Shown piece after piece: positions 1 through 8,184 of a stretch of DNA of 64,000 nt. Numbering within the stretch: position 1 is the first letter of the stretch; the number at the start of each line of letters is the position of its first letter. The stretch comes from Bacillus sp. AFS059628 (GTDB taxonomy: Bacteria; Bacillota; Bacilli; Bacillales; Bacillaceae_G): the NCBI RefSeq assembly GCF_002571225.1, contig NZ_NVEC01000096.1, positions 1 to 64,000 on the forward strand, in the 5' to 3' direction. Position numbers and translations under genes: made by a program. The notes beneath the pieces are model-generated. The model did not search any database. It saw nothing but the letters and a program-made list of their open reading frames with translations, and had not been told where the DNA came from.

Positions 1-98
1 CTGAATTTTGAGGTGGGGGTCTTACTGCCCGTTAAATGCGGGATAAAAAAGACTAATGCTCTCTTCATCATGCCCCTCCATTCAAAAGCATTTATTTA
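1..98. other. Window-edge intergenic DNA, possible dispersed repeat remnant
   Basis: No ORF with a ribosome site is seen here. The GC-richer stretch around 10-50 (GTGGGGGTCTTACTGCCCGT) resembles, from memory only, short interspersed repeats of B. cereus-group genomes. There is no second copy in this window, so the repeat call is a guess. Confidence 0.25.
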
Positions 99-161
99 TT
101 GTCTATTTCTTCCTCTTATTATACTATTAAAATACAGAATTTTCTAAAATATGAGGTTTAT

Positions 162-989
162 ATGTTACAACAACAGTTAGAAGAAATTCGTAATAATAAT
201 TACGTAATCAATAATGTCCTCAATATCGATTCTTTAAGTTCCAGTATGCTGGAGCATATCGGGGATACTGATAGCTATTTAAGGGATAAACTTATCTACT
301 CTACTTTTTATCATCTAATCAAGAAGGACTATATTTCACACACACACTTACAGAAACTATTATTAGAAAGTATCAGTGACAAATATTTATTGTATAAGAT
401 TCATTCGAATGACGAAGATGCTGTATTTACCCGCGCCTTTACAACATTATTAATCGCGCTCATTATTGATGCTGATACAAAATATAATTTCTTATCGCAG
501 AATGATATTTTAACTGTAAAAGATCAATTAATTCTATATATGAACAACGAGCATGATTTCCGTGGATATGTGCAGGACCGCGGCTGGGCACATAGTATCG
601 CTCACGCTTCTGATACATTTGAAGCGCTTGTGAATAGCCCTAAACTGGAAACTTTATATTACGAAGAAATATTACAAACTTTATTAAACAAGGTTTGTGT
701 CCATTCTATTTGTTACAAATATGAAGAAGACGAGCGCCTCGTGTATCCGATTGTTTCAATGCTACAAAACGGTCTAAAAGAAGAGGTACTCATATTAGCC
801 CTTCATGACTTATTAGCCCAATTATCCGTCCAAAAACAAACATTACATATTGAATCGTACGAGTACCTATACGGAAATATAAAATCTTTCTTGCGTAGCT
901 TATTTTTCAGATTACGTACAATGTCTATATGTAAAGAAACAGAATGCGAAATTGAAAAATCGCTACGAGAACTTCCAAAATATTATTAA
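162..989 (+). CDS. DUF2785-like protein
   Basis: This 275-residue soluble protein has no signal peptide or membrane segment. I placed the start at ATG 162, which has a TGAGG site 5 nt upstream; an earlier in-frame ATG at 99 lacks one. The all-helical composition and the central motif GWAHSIAHASD (about residues 143-153) fit the DUF2785 family of Firmicutes. The family has no known reaction, and the conserved His/Asp cluster is only suggestive of a binding site. It is a single gene that converges on the next gene and shares a terminator with it. The family assignment is from recognition, not a search. Confidence 0.7.
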   Translation: MLQQQLEEIRNNNYVINNVLNIDSLSSSMLEHIGDTDSYLRDKLIYSTFYHLIKKDYISHTHLQKLLLESISDKYLLYKIHSNDEDAVFTRAFTTLLIALIIDADTKYNFLSQNDILTVKDQLILYMNNEHDFRGYVQDRGWAHSIAHASDTFEALVNSPKLETLYYEEILQTLLNKVCVHSICYKYEEDERLVYPIVSMLQNGLKEEVLILALHDLLAQLSVQKQTLHIESYEYLYGNIKSFLRSLFFRLRTMSICKETECEIEKSLRELPKYY

Positions 990-1025
990 AAAAAGAAGGC
1001 CACTTAAAAAGTGCCTTCTTCTATT
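985..1025. terminator. Bidirectional terminator between convergent genes
   Basis: A stem AAGAAGGCcACTT/AAGTGcCTTCTT is flanked by A-runs on one side and T-runs on the other. It can end transcripts from both convergent genes and overlaps the last codons of the minus-strand gene. Confidence 0.7.
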
Positions 1026-1210
1026 TCACTAATATTTAATTGAAATTTCACGATCCAAACTGAGAAAAGATGGACAAGAAGCGCAAACGCCATACATGCT
1101 CCGCTTAAAAAAGTTAGTATAGGATGCGAATACACGTGCCCTAATCCATAGGATATCGCCACGAAAAACATTGTTATGTAAATATAAATTGCTCCATGTA
1201 TTTGCCTCAT
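1004..1210 (-). CDS. Small two-helix membrane protein
   Basis: This 68-residue protein has two predicted membrane segments (about residues 9-28, rich in I/Y/F/A, and 34-55) and a short acidic tail ending EIEEGTF. The start at 1210 is chosen because a perfect AAGGAGG lies 6 nt upstream; an upstream ATG at 1258 would add 16 residues without a better site. I do not recognise a family. Its position is convergent with the DUF2785-like gene. It probably sits in the cell membrane; no function can be given. Confidence 0.6.
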   Translation of the reverse strand: MRQIHGAIYIYITMFFVAISYGLGHVYSHPILTFLSGACMAFALLVHLFSVWIVKFQLNISEIEEGTF

Positions 1211-1273
1211 ATAAACCTCCTTTTCACATAGTATACCATAAATTTTCTGATTATTCACATTAATAGACTGTAA

Positions 1274-1500
1274 TTAATATTTCTCAACTGTTACACCTCT
1301 AACAGCAGCCTTAATATATTGTGCTCCTTGTAAACTTTGTAAATCCTCTGTTTTACCTGTTACAACTACACCGTATATGGGTAGATCTTTTGGTTTAAAG
1401 TTTTTCACCTTGTTATAGTTTCCCCTAAATTTTTTTAATATCCCCCGTTATTTTCACTTAAAGATATCTAAATACAGCTTTTCTTCAAAATTTTTTTCAA
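1274..1500 (-). pseudogene. Remnant of an anti-sigma-type (sigma factor regulator C-terminal) gene
   Basis: Reading the minus strand across frames gives one coherent C-terminal domain: FEEKLYLDIFK, then a frame change to SENNGGY, then another to ILKKFRGNYNKV and on through PIYGVVVTGKTEDL to AAVRGVTVEKY and a stop at 1274. The motif 'YGvvVTGK ... L..Lq' is typical of the C-terminal domain of anti-sigma regulators such as those partnering ECF sigma factors. Two frameshifts and the lack of an N-terminal part show it is dead. No sigma gene lies next to it, so the locus is a decayed relic. Confidence 0.6.
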
Positions 1501-1550
1501 GATAAAAAGCACACCTACCTTGATGTGCTTCTCTCAAAAATAATATTCTA

Positions 1551-1895
1551 TTATTTCATTGCGTCCTTCACAACATCTTGAATCATAACAACTTCCGTTT
1601 TCATATCAACAGATGGTGCTTCTTCATCAATACATTCATGCCAAAATTCCAAGTGCTTTTTATCAATTTCATGATGAGAATTTTCGACAAGAGCCCCGCC
1701 TTCTCCTTGCACAGAATACCAATATAAGTATTCTTCTCCATCTCTTATTTCCCGGAAAATTGTCTCTACATACATTTTCTCGTCGTTTAATGTCAAAAGC
1801 ACTTCTTTCATATTGTCATTAAGAAGCTGCATCCATTCATCTACACGATGACTTTTACCTTGTTTCACTTTGAATCTCGTTAACTCCACATTCAT
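1551..1895 (-). CDS. DUF6176-type small protein (dimeric alpha-beta barrel-like)
   Basis: This 114-residue soluble protein begins MNVELTRFKVKQGK, a pattern like the first strand of ferredoxin-like stress or monooxygenase-type folds. The alternating strands (YVETIFREI, EEYLYWYSVQG) agree with that. I associate it with DUF6176 from memory; no reaction is known. Its ATG lies 2 nt after the stop of the broken acetyltransferase gene, so it is the last gene of the cupin-acetyltransferase operon and should depend on the same transcript. The frameshift upstream may reduce its translation through loss of coupling. Confidence 0.6.
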   Translation of the reverse strand: MNVELTRFKVKQGKSHRVDEWMQLLNDNMKEVLLTLNDEKMYVETIFREIRDGEEYLYWYSVQGEGGALVENSHHEIDKKHLEFWHECIDEEAPSVDMKTEVVMIQDVVKDAMK

Positions 1896-1897
1896 TT

Positions 1898-2685
1898 TTA
1901 TTCCCCCGTTTTCTTACGCACAAACAATCTATATTCTATTGGATTATAAAAACGTAATTTACTAGCTAAATTTTGCGAAGGAATATTGTCTACATAACAA
2001 TCCCAGCACGGTGTAATATCATTTTGCATGCAATGTTCAATAAATCGTGTTGCAACAGCTTGTGCTAATCCTTTTCCTTGATATGCTGCATGCGTCACAA
2101 TATCAATTTCAGCAAATCCATTCCCATTAAATATCGAAACACATTCAGCTACAATCATCCCATCTTGTTCTATACAAAATCCAAAACCACCGTTCAAAAA
2201 CGTTTCTTTTGATCCCCAATATTCTTTATAATATTCCTCTGTAAACTCATTGCTTTGTGCTATATCTTTTCTATCAATACGCTTCACTTCATATGTATTT
2301 TTGTTACAATCTTGTTTTTTCTCTTCAAAGGTTATGCTTTGAAATTTCATTCGCGGAATGTTCCGAAGTACATTACTAAAATGTTCTTCTATCATCATTT
2401 CCCACTCTTCACTCGAAGTGAACAATGTAAATCTCTTCTCTGTTTTTCAATAGCCATTTTTAAATATACAAATAAATCTTCGTTATAATTGTGATCATCC
2501 GTATCACCAAATAAATAATAGATACCGTTAGCTGTAATAATTAATCCTGCCGTTAACTTCTCGTTTGTAAAAACTTCACCATCTATCATTTGATCACATA
2601 CCGCATAAGCAAACGTCGTTGTTGTTGTATTACTTTCTAAAATCGGAAGGATTTTTCTATACTCGTCTACAGATAATTTTTTCAT
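1898..2685 (-). pseudogene. GNAT acetyltransferase split by a 2-nt frameshift
   Basis: Two overlapping reading frames make up one GNAT_acetyltran-type enzyme of about 260 residues. The N-terminal half (2395-2685) ends KQRRDLHCSLRVKSGK out of frame. The other frame continues as RFTLFTSSEEWEMM into the catalytic half, with GNAT motif A (AAYQGKGLAQAVATRFI). Removing one GA from the GAGAAGAGA run at about 2432-2440 restores KQRRFTLFTSSEEW, so a slippage-type insertion is the simplest cause. The N-terminal half overlaps the upstream cupin gene by 4 nt (ATGA). The acetyl-CoA-binding half is intact but has no good ribosome site of its own, so the gene is probably inactive unless the frame switches. 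Confidence 0.75.
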
Positions 2686-3014
2686 AATTGCTCCACTTTA
2701 ATCGTATCAGCTTCTATATTTTCAAAACAAAGATTTACTGTTCTCTTTAATGCTCTCGTTCTATGAATCGTGCATGCTGGAATTAAAATAGAATCATTCG
2801 GCTTTAAAACCGCTGTTTCTCCATCTTCAAAATCGATAAGTAATTCTCCCTCTAGTACAATGAATAATTCATCCGAATTAGAATGATAGTGCCAATCATA
2901 TTCACCAGTAAATACAGCGATTCGTAAGCAATGATTATTTACATTTGAAACGACGAAGTTTTTATGTTGATCTTGAATGTCCTTTGTTAATTCTATCAAA
3001 TTCACAGTTTCCAT
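2682..3014 (-). CDS. Cupin-domain protein
   Basis: This 110-residue single-domain cupin contains both cupin motifs: WHYHSNSDELFIVLEGEL, with the metal-ligand pattern H-x-H-x(5)-E, and a later PNDSILIPACTIHRT with the final His. Such proteins bind a metal and act as small dioxygenases, isomerases or sensors; the substrate here is unknown. I chose ATG 3014 because an AAAGGGTGGG site lies upstream; a GTG four codons earlier overlaps that site. It is first in an operon with the frameshifted acetyltransferase and the DUF6176-like gene. Confidence 0.8.
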   Translation of the reverse strand: METVNLIELTKDIQDQHKNFVVSNVNNHCLRIAVFTGEYDWHYHSNSDELFIVLEGELLIDFEDGETAVLKPNDSILIPACTIHRTRALKRTVNLCFENIEADTIKVEQL

Positions 3015-3058
3015 ATTTCGTCCCACCCTTTCATTAGTCGTTCTTCTGAAAAACTAAC

Positions 3059-3487
3059 TTAGTCTCCACCACCTCCGCAATCTCCTCCACCATCACTTGA
3101 GCTGCTACAATCGTTGCTACTGTAGTCACCGAATCCACTTGATGAGCTTGAAGCATATGAAGATTTTTTACTCATTTTTCTTTGCGTATCTTTCTTACTT
3201 TCATGACTAGGCCATACTGTAGCAAAGAGTATAACGAATAAGGCTAATTCTATTACGACAAGTGTAAATTCTAAAATGCTCTCAATAATATTGGGAGTTA
3301 TCTCAAAACTGTAAAACACCCCAAATGAATACATACACAAAATCACATACAGAACCATACAAATATACCGAAATGTTTTCTCTATCATAATGACTATTTT
3401 TTTCGAAAGAGGTATGTTCTGTTCCTGTTTTTTCTTTATATACTTTTGTCTTTTAGCTTGCTTTTTCTTCCTTTTTTTGCTCCCCAT
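3059..3487 (-). CDS. Membrane protein with basic N-terminus and Ser/Gly/Cys-rich tail
   Basis: This 142-residue protein has a very basic start (GSKKRKKKQAKRQKYIKKK), two predicted membrane helices (about residues 36-57 and 66-90) and a low-complexity tail of Ser, Gly, Asp and Cys ending CGGGGD. The start at 3487 follows AGAGGAGA; an upstream in-frame ATG adds nine residues with a poorer site. The tail resembles the glycine-rich ends of YgcG/TPM-type membrane proteins but the domain itself is absent. No function can be assigned. It stands alone, divergent from the regulator that follows. Confidence 0.6.
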   Translation of the reverse strand: MGSKKRKKKQAKRQKYIKKKQEQNIPLSKKIVIMIEKTFRYICMVLYVILCMYSFGVFYSFEITPNIIESILEFTLVVIELALFVILFATVWPSHESKKDTQRKMSKKSSYASSSSSGFGDYSSNDCSSSSDGGGDCGGGGD

Positions 3488-3665
3488 TGAATCTCCTCTT
3501 CCGTCTTCCTTTTTCATTTAATTCCAAATTATCACAAAAAATAACATTATAACAAGCTATATTTCACGTAAAGTTTTATTTACTTTTTGTAAAGTTCAAT
3601 TTACTTATTACCTAAAAATGGATAAAATAAATGTAACAAATTTACAAAAAGGAGACTTTGTATAT

Positions 3666-3881
3666 TTGATTAAAAATAAAGTAAAACAATTCCGCGTCGT
3701 TAGAGACATCACCCAAGAACAATTAGCTTCCTCTGTTCAAATCACTAGACAATCCCTCATCGCTATCGAGAAGAATAAATACAACCCAAGTTTAGAATTA
3801 GCATTGAAATTATGTGAGTTTTTCAACTGTAAAGTAGAAGATTTATTTCAATTAGATAAAACTGGGGAGGAAAAAAAATGA
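3666..3881 (+). CDS. XRE-family small transcription regulator
   Basis: This 71-residue helix-turn-helix protein (QFRVVRDITQEQLASSVQIT, then RQSLIAIEKNKYNPSLELAL) is of the short single-domain Xre type found with small membrane proteins in Bacillus. I prefer the TTG start at 3666 behind GGAG at 3651, which gives the usual MIKNKVKQFR beginning; an ATG at 3618 is possible but has no ribosome site. The stop overlaps the next start (ATGA), so the two genes are translationally coupled and the regulator probably controls its own operon. Confidence 0.8.
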   Translation: MIKNKVKQFRVVRDITQEQLASSVQITRQSLIAIEKNKYNPSLELALKLCEFFNCKVEDLFQLDKTGEEKK

Positions 3882-4303
3882 AAAATACTTCTAATCAAAA
3901 GTTCATTTCGCATCTTACCATTTTATTGTTAGGTTCAACTTTTCTTTATTTCAATAGTAATGCTGAAGAAAAAATTAGTTCTGTCCTTCTATTCGCTGGT
4001 GTATACATACTCTTAGCCTTGATACTATTCGTAGTGAAACGGATATTCTTTAAGAAAAAAAAGAACGATCCCGAAAAATATCCATTACCTGAAATGGATG
4101 AAAGAATCGAGAAGATGAGTTTAAAACTTATGGCGCAAATTTTCGGTCTCTCTCATTTAATCGGTTCTGCGATACTATTTATTTTATATATCACTGACAA
4201 AAATTCGATGATACGAGTTGAGTATGCCTTGTATTATTTATTCGGCATTCTTTTCTTTACAATGATGTTCGGATTGAGAATCGTAAAGAAACTAGACAAT
4301 TAA
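3878..4303 (+). CDS. Membrane protein coupled to XRE regulator
   Basis: This 141-residue protein has four predicted membrane helices (about residues 10-26, 34-53, 87-104 and 116-136) and a short basic cytoplasmic stretch (FFKKKKNDPEKYPLPEMDERIE) between helices 2 and 3. The motif 'MDERIEKMSLKL' in that loop is common in small membrane proteins paired with Xre regulators (DUF2178/DUF3796-like). It overlaps the regulator by 4 nt and is followed by a strong terminator, giving a clean two-gene operon. The role is unknown; it may sense a membrane state or be the regulated product. Confidence 0.65.
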   Translation: MKNTSNQKFISHLTILLLGSTFLYFNSNAEEKISSVLLFAGVYILLALILFVVKRIFFKKKKNDPEKYPLPEMDERIEKMSLKLMAQIFGLSHLIGSAILFILYITDKNSMIRVEYALYYLFGILFFTMMFGLRIVKKLDN

Positions 4304-4307
4304 CTCA

Positions 4308-4344
4308 AATAAAAAGCCCCTCCTTACAAAAGGAGGGGCTTACA
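4308..4344 (+). terminator. Rho-independent terminator
   Basis: A stem AAGCCCCTCCTT/AAGGAGGGGCTT ends the xre-membrane operon. The same hairpin in reverse lies just after the ald stop and can serve both convergent units. Confidence 0.85.
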
Positions 4345-4354
4345 TGTATTTCTA

Positions 4355-5488
4355 TTATGATAAAGCAGGAGCTTTTTCAAGAAGCTCTTTCGCATCAGCG
4401 TATTGCAAGCCGTGCGCTTCTGCAACTGCTTCGAATGTTACATATCCATCTAATGTGTTAATACCTTTTAATAATGCAGTATTGCCTAGGCAAGCTTCTT
4501 TGTAGCCTTTGTTCGCAATTTGTACTGCATATGGTACTGTTACGTTTGTTAAGGCAAGAGTTGATGTACGTGGAACCGCACCTGGCATATTAGCAACTGC
4601 ATAATGAACAACTCCATGTTTTTCGTAAGTTGGGTTGTCATGAGTTGTAATACGGTCAGTTGTTTCGAAAATACCACCTTGGTCAATTGCGATATCTACA
4701 ACGACAGAACCTGGTTCCATTGATTGAATCATTTCTTCTGTTACAAGTTTTGGTGCTTTTGCACCTGGAATTAATACCGCACCAATAACAAGGTCAGATT
4801 CTTTTACAGCTTCTGCAATGTTGTATGGATTAGACATTAACGTTTTTACTTGGTTACCGAAAATGTCATCTAATTGACGAAGACGTTCTGCACTTAAGTC
4901 GATGATTGTTACATCTGCACCTAAACCTACTGCAATCTTCGCTGCGTTTGTACCAGCTTGACCACCGCCGATAATTGTTACTTTGCCGCGTTTTACCCCT
5001 GGAACGCCTGCAAGTAAAATACCTTTACCGCCTTTGTTTTTCTCAAGGAATTGTGCACCGATTTGTGCAGACATACGACCTGCTACTTCACTCATAGGTG
5101 CAAGTAATGGTAATGAACGATTGTCTAATTGTACTGTTTCGTATGCAATTGATACAACTTTGTTATCAATTAATGCTTTCGTTAATTCTGGTTCTGGAGC
5201 TAAGTGTAAGTATGTGAATAAAATTAAACCTTCACGGAAATAGCCGTATTCACTTGCTACTGGCTCTTTTACCTTCATAACCATATCTTGATTCCATGCT
5301 TCTTCAGCAGTTTCAACAAGCTTTGCACCAGCTTGTACGTATTCTTCATCTGTAAAGCCAGATCCTAAACCTGCTCCTTTTTGAACAAAAACTTCATGAC
5401 CATTTTGTACTAAATGTACTGCTCCCGCTGGCGTCATTGCCACGCGGTTTTCATTGTTTTTAATTTCTGTTGGAATACCGATACGCAT
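4355..5488 (-). CDS. ald: Alanine dehydrogenase
   Basis: This 377-residue enzyme carries out the NAD-dependent interconversion of alanine with pyruvate and ammonia in the cytoplasm; it supports growth on alanine and sporulation in Bacillus. The N-terminus [20 protein letters not shown], the catalytic region around [10 protein letters not shown], the Rossmann motif [18 protein letters not shown] (about residues 174-191) and the length all match the family. It is monocistronic. A cre-like palindrome lies about 45 nt upstream of the start, suggesting carbon catabolite control. Confidence 0.95.
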   Translation of the reverse strand: MRIGIPTEIKNNENRVAMTPAGAVHLVQNGHEVFVQKGAGLGSGFTDEEYVQAGAKLVETAEEAWNQDMVMKVKEPVASEYGYFREGLILFTYLHLAPEPELTKALIDNKVVSIAYETVQLDNRSLPLLAPMSEVAGRMSAQIGAQFLEKNKGGKGILLAGVPGVKRGKVTIIGGGQAGTNAAKIAVGLGADVTIIDLSAERLRQLDDIFGNQVKTLMSNPYNIAEAVKESDLVIGAVLIPGAKAPKLVTEEMIQSMEPGSVVVDIAIDQGGIFETTDRITTHDNPTYEKHGVVHYAVANMPGAVPRTSTLALTNVTVPYAVQIANKGYKEACLGNTALLKGINTLDGYVTFEAVAEAHGLQYADAKELLEKAPALS

Positions 5489-5532
5489 GATTAGTTCCCC
5501 CTTGAGTTATGAAATGACCCCTGAATCATTTT

Positions 5533-5546
5533 TTAAAGCGCTTTCT
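5533..5546 (-). promoter_or_regulatory. Possible cre (CcpA) site upstream of ald
   Basis: The palindrome TTAAAGCGCTTTCT differs from the cre consensus TGWNANCGNTNWCA at two outer positions. Its place 45-58 nt before the ald start would suit repression. This rests on consensus matching by eye only. Confidence 0.35.
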
Positions 5547-5701
5547 ACGCTCTTATATTTTAACATAATATCTCAATATTTGACAAAAAATAATACAAGT
5601 TTTCCGATAGATTTAATCTTACATGAAAGGACAGTATTATCCGCACCTCTTTGCATACAGGATAAACTGTTCAATTATTCGAAACTTCACTTTATTTTTC
5701 T

Positions 5702-6460
5702 CTATCGATGTCTATGAATAACATCAACTGCACCAGTCACTTCAATAATTGTACCGGTAATCATATCGGAATCGTCCTCACATAAAAACGCAATCGTTCT
5801 TGCGATATCTTCACCTGTTCCAGATCTACCAATTGGTGTGTTATGTTCTTTCAACTGACGTGCTTCTTGAATTGTCGCTTCTTTCATATCACCAATAATA
5901 TCACCAGGACATACCATGTTTGCAGTAATACCATATTCTGCTTCTTCATAAGCCACTGTTTTCGTTAATGAAACAAGTCCTACTTTCGCTGCTGCAAAAG
6001 CTGAACGATAAATCCATCCCGGTGCGCTATCTGCCCCTTGGAATCCGTAATTAATAATACGGCCAAAGTTCTGTTTTCTCATAACCGGAACGACAAGTTT
6101 CAACAAATGAAACACCGCTGTTAAATTACCCTGAATCATTTCATTCCATTCGTCTTCTTCATAATCGACTAACTTTTTACGTTCAAATACATATGGACCA
6201 GCATTATTAATTAAAAAGTCAATTTTGCCAAAACGGCTTATCGCTTCTTCTACCATTTTATGTAAATCTTCTTTTTTCGTGACATCCGCTTGCACGAATT
6301 GTAGACGCTCTTCCATATTTTTATATGTTTCTTTCATCTTTTCCATAGCCGTTATATCGCTATGATATGTTACTGTTACTGAATAACCTTTAGCCAATAA
6401 CTTTTCTGTTACTTGCTTTCCTAAACCTTTCGTACCGGCTGTAATGAGCGCGTGTCTCAC
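5702..6460 (-). CDS. Short-chain dehydrogenase/reductase
   Basis: This 252-residue SDR has the TAGTKGLGKQVTE nucleotide-binding loop near the start, the NNAGP motif and a catalytic arrangement with Y-R-S-A-F-A-A-A-K, in which the usual YxxxK reads as Y(RSAFAAA)K and is not a textbook spacing. I chose GTG 6460 because AAGGAGG lies 8 nt before it; the upstream ATG at 6469 sits almost on the ribosome site. It resembles FabG-like oxidoreductases, but the substrate is unknown. It stands alone, divergent from the universal stress gene. Confidence 0.8.
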   Translation of the reverse strand: MRHALITAGTKGLGKQVTEKLLAKGYSVTVTYHSDITAMEKMKETYKNMEERLQFVQADVTKKEDLHKMVEEAISRFGKIDFLINNAGPYVFERKKLVDYEEDEWNEMIQGNLTAVFHLLKLVVPVMRKQNFGRIINYGFQGADSAPGWIYRSAFAAAKVGLVSLTKTVAYEEAEYGITANMVCPGDIIGDMKEATIQEARQLKEHNTPIGRSGTGEDIARTIAFLCEDDSDMITGTIIEVTGAVDVIHRHR

Positions 6461-6641
6461 AAACATGCCTCCTTTTAAATTGCTATACTTCATATGTAAC
6501 AAGTTCTCGCACCAATTACAACTAAAATGAATTGAAACAGAGTTTTCAAAATTCTGTAACGTTTCCGATAAGCACATTACCAAAATTTGTTTTATAATAA
6601 AGTTGTAAAAGGTAATAAAAATGATTGGGAGGAAATTTACT

Positions 6642-7100
6642 ATGAATAATACATATACAAATATTTTAATCGCGGTGGATGGTTCTAAAGAAGCAGAAAA
6701 AGCCTTTAAAAAAGCAATTCAAGTCGCAAAACGCAACAATGCAACATTAACAATTGCTCATATCGTTGATGTAAAAGCATACTCAGCAGTAGAAGCTTAT
6801 AGCCGTGCAATTGCTGAACGAGCAAATCTATTTGCAGAAGACTTATTAGAAGACTACAAAAAAACTGCGCTTGAAGCTGGCCTTGAAAAAATTGAGACTG
6901 TATTAGAATTTGGTAACCCTAAATCTAAAATTTCAAAAGAAATTGCTCCAAATCATAAAATAGATTTAATTATGTGTGGTGCAACTGGTTTAAATGCTGT
7001 TGAACGTTTCCTAATTGGTAGCGTCTCTGAACATATTATTCGCTATGCGAAATGCGATGTCCTTGTTGTTCGTGGTGATGAGGAGCAAGGTGAGCTTTAA
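6642..7100 (+). CDS. Universal stress protein, UspA family
   Basis: This 152-residue soluble protein begins with NILIAVDGSKEAEKAF and ends with the ATP-binding signature GATGLNAVERFLIGSVSEHII-x-V, typical of ATP-binding UspA proteins. Its start at 6642 has GGGAGG 8 nt upstream. Family members bind ATP or AMP and help survival under starvation or oxidative stress; the precise role differs between paralogues. It is monocistronic, with a terminator directly after the stop. Confidence 0.9.
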   Translation: MNNTYTNILIAVDGSKEAEKAFKKAIQVAKRNNATLTIAHIVDVKAYSAVEAYSRAIAERANLFAEDLLEDYKKTALEAGLEKIETVLEFGNPKSKISKEIAPNHKIDLIMCGATGLNAVERFLIGSVSEHIIRYAKCDVLVVRGDEEQGEL

Positions 7101-7105
7101 TTTAT

Positions 7106-7144
7106 AAATAAAACACCAAGTCCACATGGACTTGGTGTTTTTCA
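7106..7144. terminator. Bidirectional terminator
   Basis: A near-perfect stem AAACACCAAGTCC/GGACTTGGTGTTT with A and T runs ends the UspA gene. On the other strand it overlaps the stop of the membrane protein gene. Confidence 0.85.
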
Positions 7145-7837
7145 TTTCACATATTTTACTATAAACACAAGACAAGCCACAATAACAACAGTAATTGCTA
7201 ATACATAAGGCGGTAAAAACTTCAAAGACCATAATGCCATCATAATCGTCGCTACCGTTAAATAAGTTTGCTTTGCATCTTCTGTCATTTGTTTCCGAAG
7301 TAAGAACACATACAAATAACCGATTGGCGGTGTGATAAAGCAAAGAACATATATGATTTTAGATTTTAAATACCATTTTTGTTCTCCGAGTTTCTTTATG
7401 TCTTCTTCTATTCTCTTATGCTCTCGTTCTCTCGCTTCTTCTACAAGTGGATTTTCCTCTTCTCCTCGCTTTTCTTTCATATAAGGAAGAAAATGCATGA
7501 AAAAATAATATGCAAATACGAACGCTCCAAATCCAATATTTAATCTTTCTAATGGGATATTCTCACTAAAAAAAGTAGCAGCAATCGCTAAAGTAAAACA
7601 ATACGTCGTCATCCAAAATGAACGTTTTCTCTTTTTTCGTTCCATTTCATTTTTATCTTGTACATGTTTTCTTTTCGAAAGCCATATTGAAATACAGCAA
7701 TCTACTATAAATAGAGTAAAGATAAATATCCCAACGTGTACTGTTTCTACATCTTTAAATGAAAATACGCTTGGGAATGCAACATGTACTACAACCAACG
7801 TATACAAAATTAACCCTATAAAATAAATACGTCTCAT
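7142..7837 (-). CDS. Multi-pass membrane protein of unknown function
   Basis: This 231-residue protein has about six hydrophobic segments (residues 3-22, 34-53, 75-92, 100-116, 164-182 and 207-227) separated by highly charged loops: KRKHVQDKNEMERKKRKR after the second and a long EEAREREHKRIEEDIKK stretch in the middle. I do not recognise a family. It is monocistronic and convergent with the UspA gene. The charged central loop could bind a partner, but nothing in the sequence shows a function. Confidence 0.6.
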   Translation of the reverse strand: MRRIYFIGLILYTLVVVHVAFPSVFSFKDVETVHVGIFIFTLFIVDCCISIWLSKRKHVQDKNEMERKKRKRSFWMTTYCFTLAIAATFFSENIPLERLNIGFGAFVFAYYFFMHFLPYMKEKRGEEENPLVEEAREREHKRIEEDIKKLGEQKWYLKSKIIYVLCFITPPIGYLYVFLLRKQMTEDAKQTYLTVATIMMALWSLKFLPPYVLAITVVIVACLVFIVKYVK

Positions 7838-7932
7838 TTTCCATTCCTTTCTTATTTCCTAACATTACATTAACATACATTTTTTAGAAATAGACGGACA
7901 AAATATATATGTTTAAAAAAGGAGGATGCTAT

Positions 7933-8118
7933 ATGGATGATTCTGAACGTATTATTTTAGATGTGAATGGAAAAGAAATTGAAATGTTAGATACAATTCG
8001 TACACATTTCAAAGAGAAACATGGTGTGGAACTAAGTAATGGTGCATTACTACGAGATTTAATGGATATTGAATATATTCGAATTACGGAAGATCGACAT
8101 AAGTATGATTCATTTTAA
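7933..8118 (+). CDS. Small conserved protein
   Basis: This 61-residue acidic protein (MDDSERIILDVNGKEIEMLD..., ending HKYDSF) has an excellent AAAGGAGGA ribosome site before ATG 7933. No domain is recognised; a helix-strand-helix layout is plausible. It is a single gene with its own strong terminator, typical of small conserved proteins of the B. cereus group. Confidence 0.6.
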   Translation: MDDSERIILDVNGKEIEMLDTIRTHFKEKHGVELSNGALLRDLMDIEYIRITEDRHKYDSF

Positions 8119-8127
8119 GCTGTAAAA

Positions 8128-8180
8128 ATCACAAAGAAGGCACGCTTTCCTCTACTAAGGTTAGCGTACCTTCTTTCTTA
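8128..8180. terminator. Terminator after small protein and after argH
   Basis: A stem AAGAAGGcACGCT.../...AGCGTaCCTTCTT with a T-run at its 3' side is followed directly by the argH stop on the other strand. It likely works for both directions. Confidence 0.75.
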
Positions 8181-8184
8181 TCAA

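Noticed and set aside
4983-5243. Plus-strand frame inside ald
   Set aside because: It is a shadow of the well-identified alanine dehydrogenase gene with no ribosome site; the same holds for many antisense frames in argH, ezrA, acsA and thiI.
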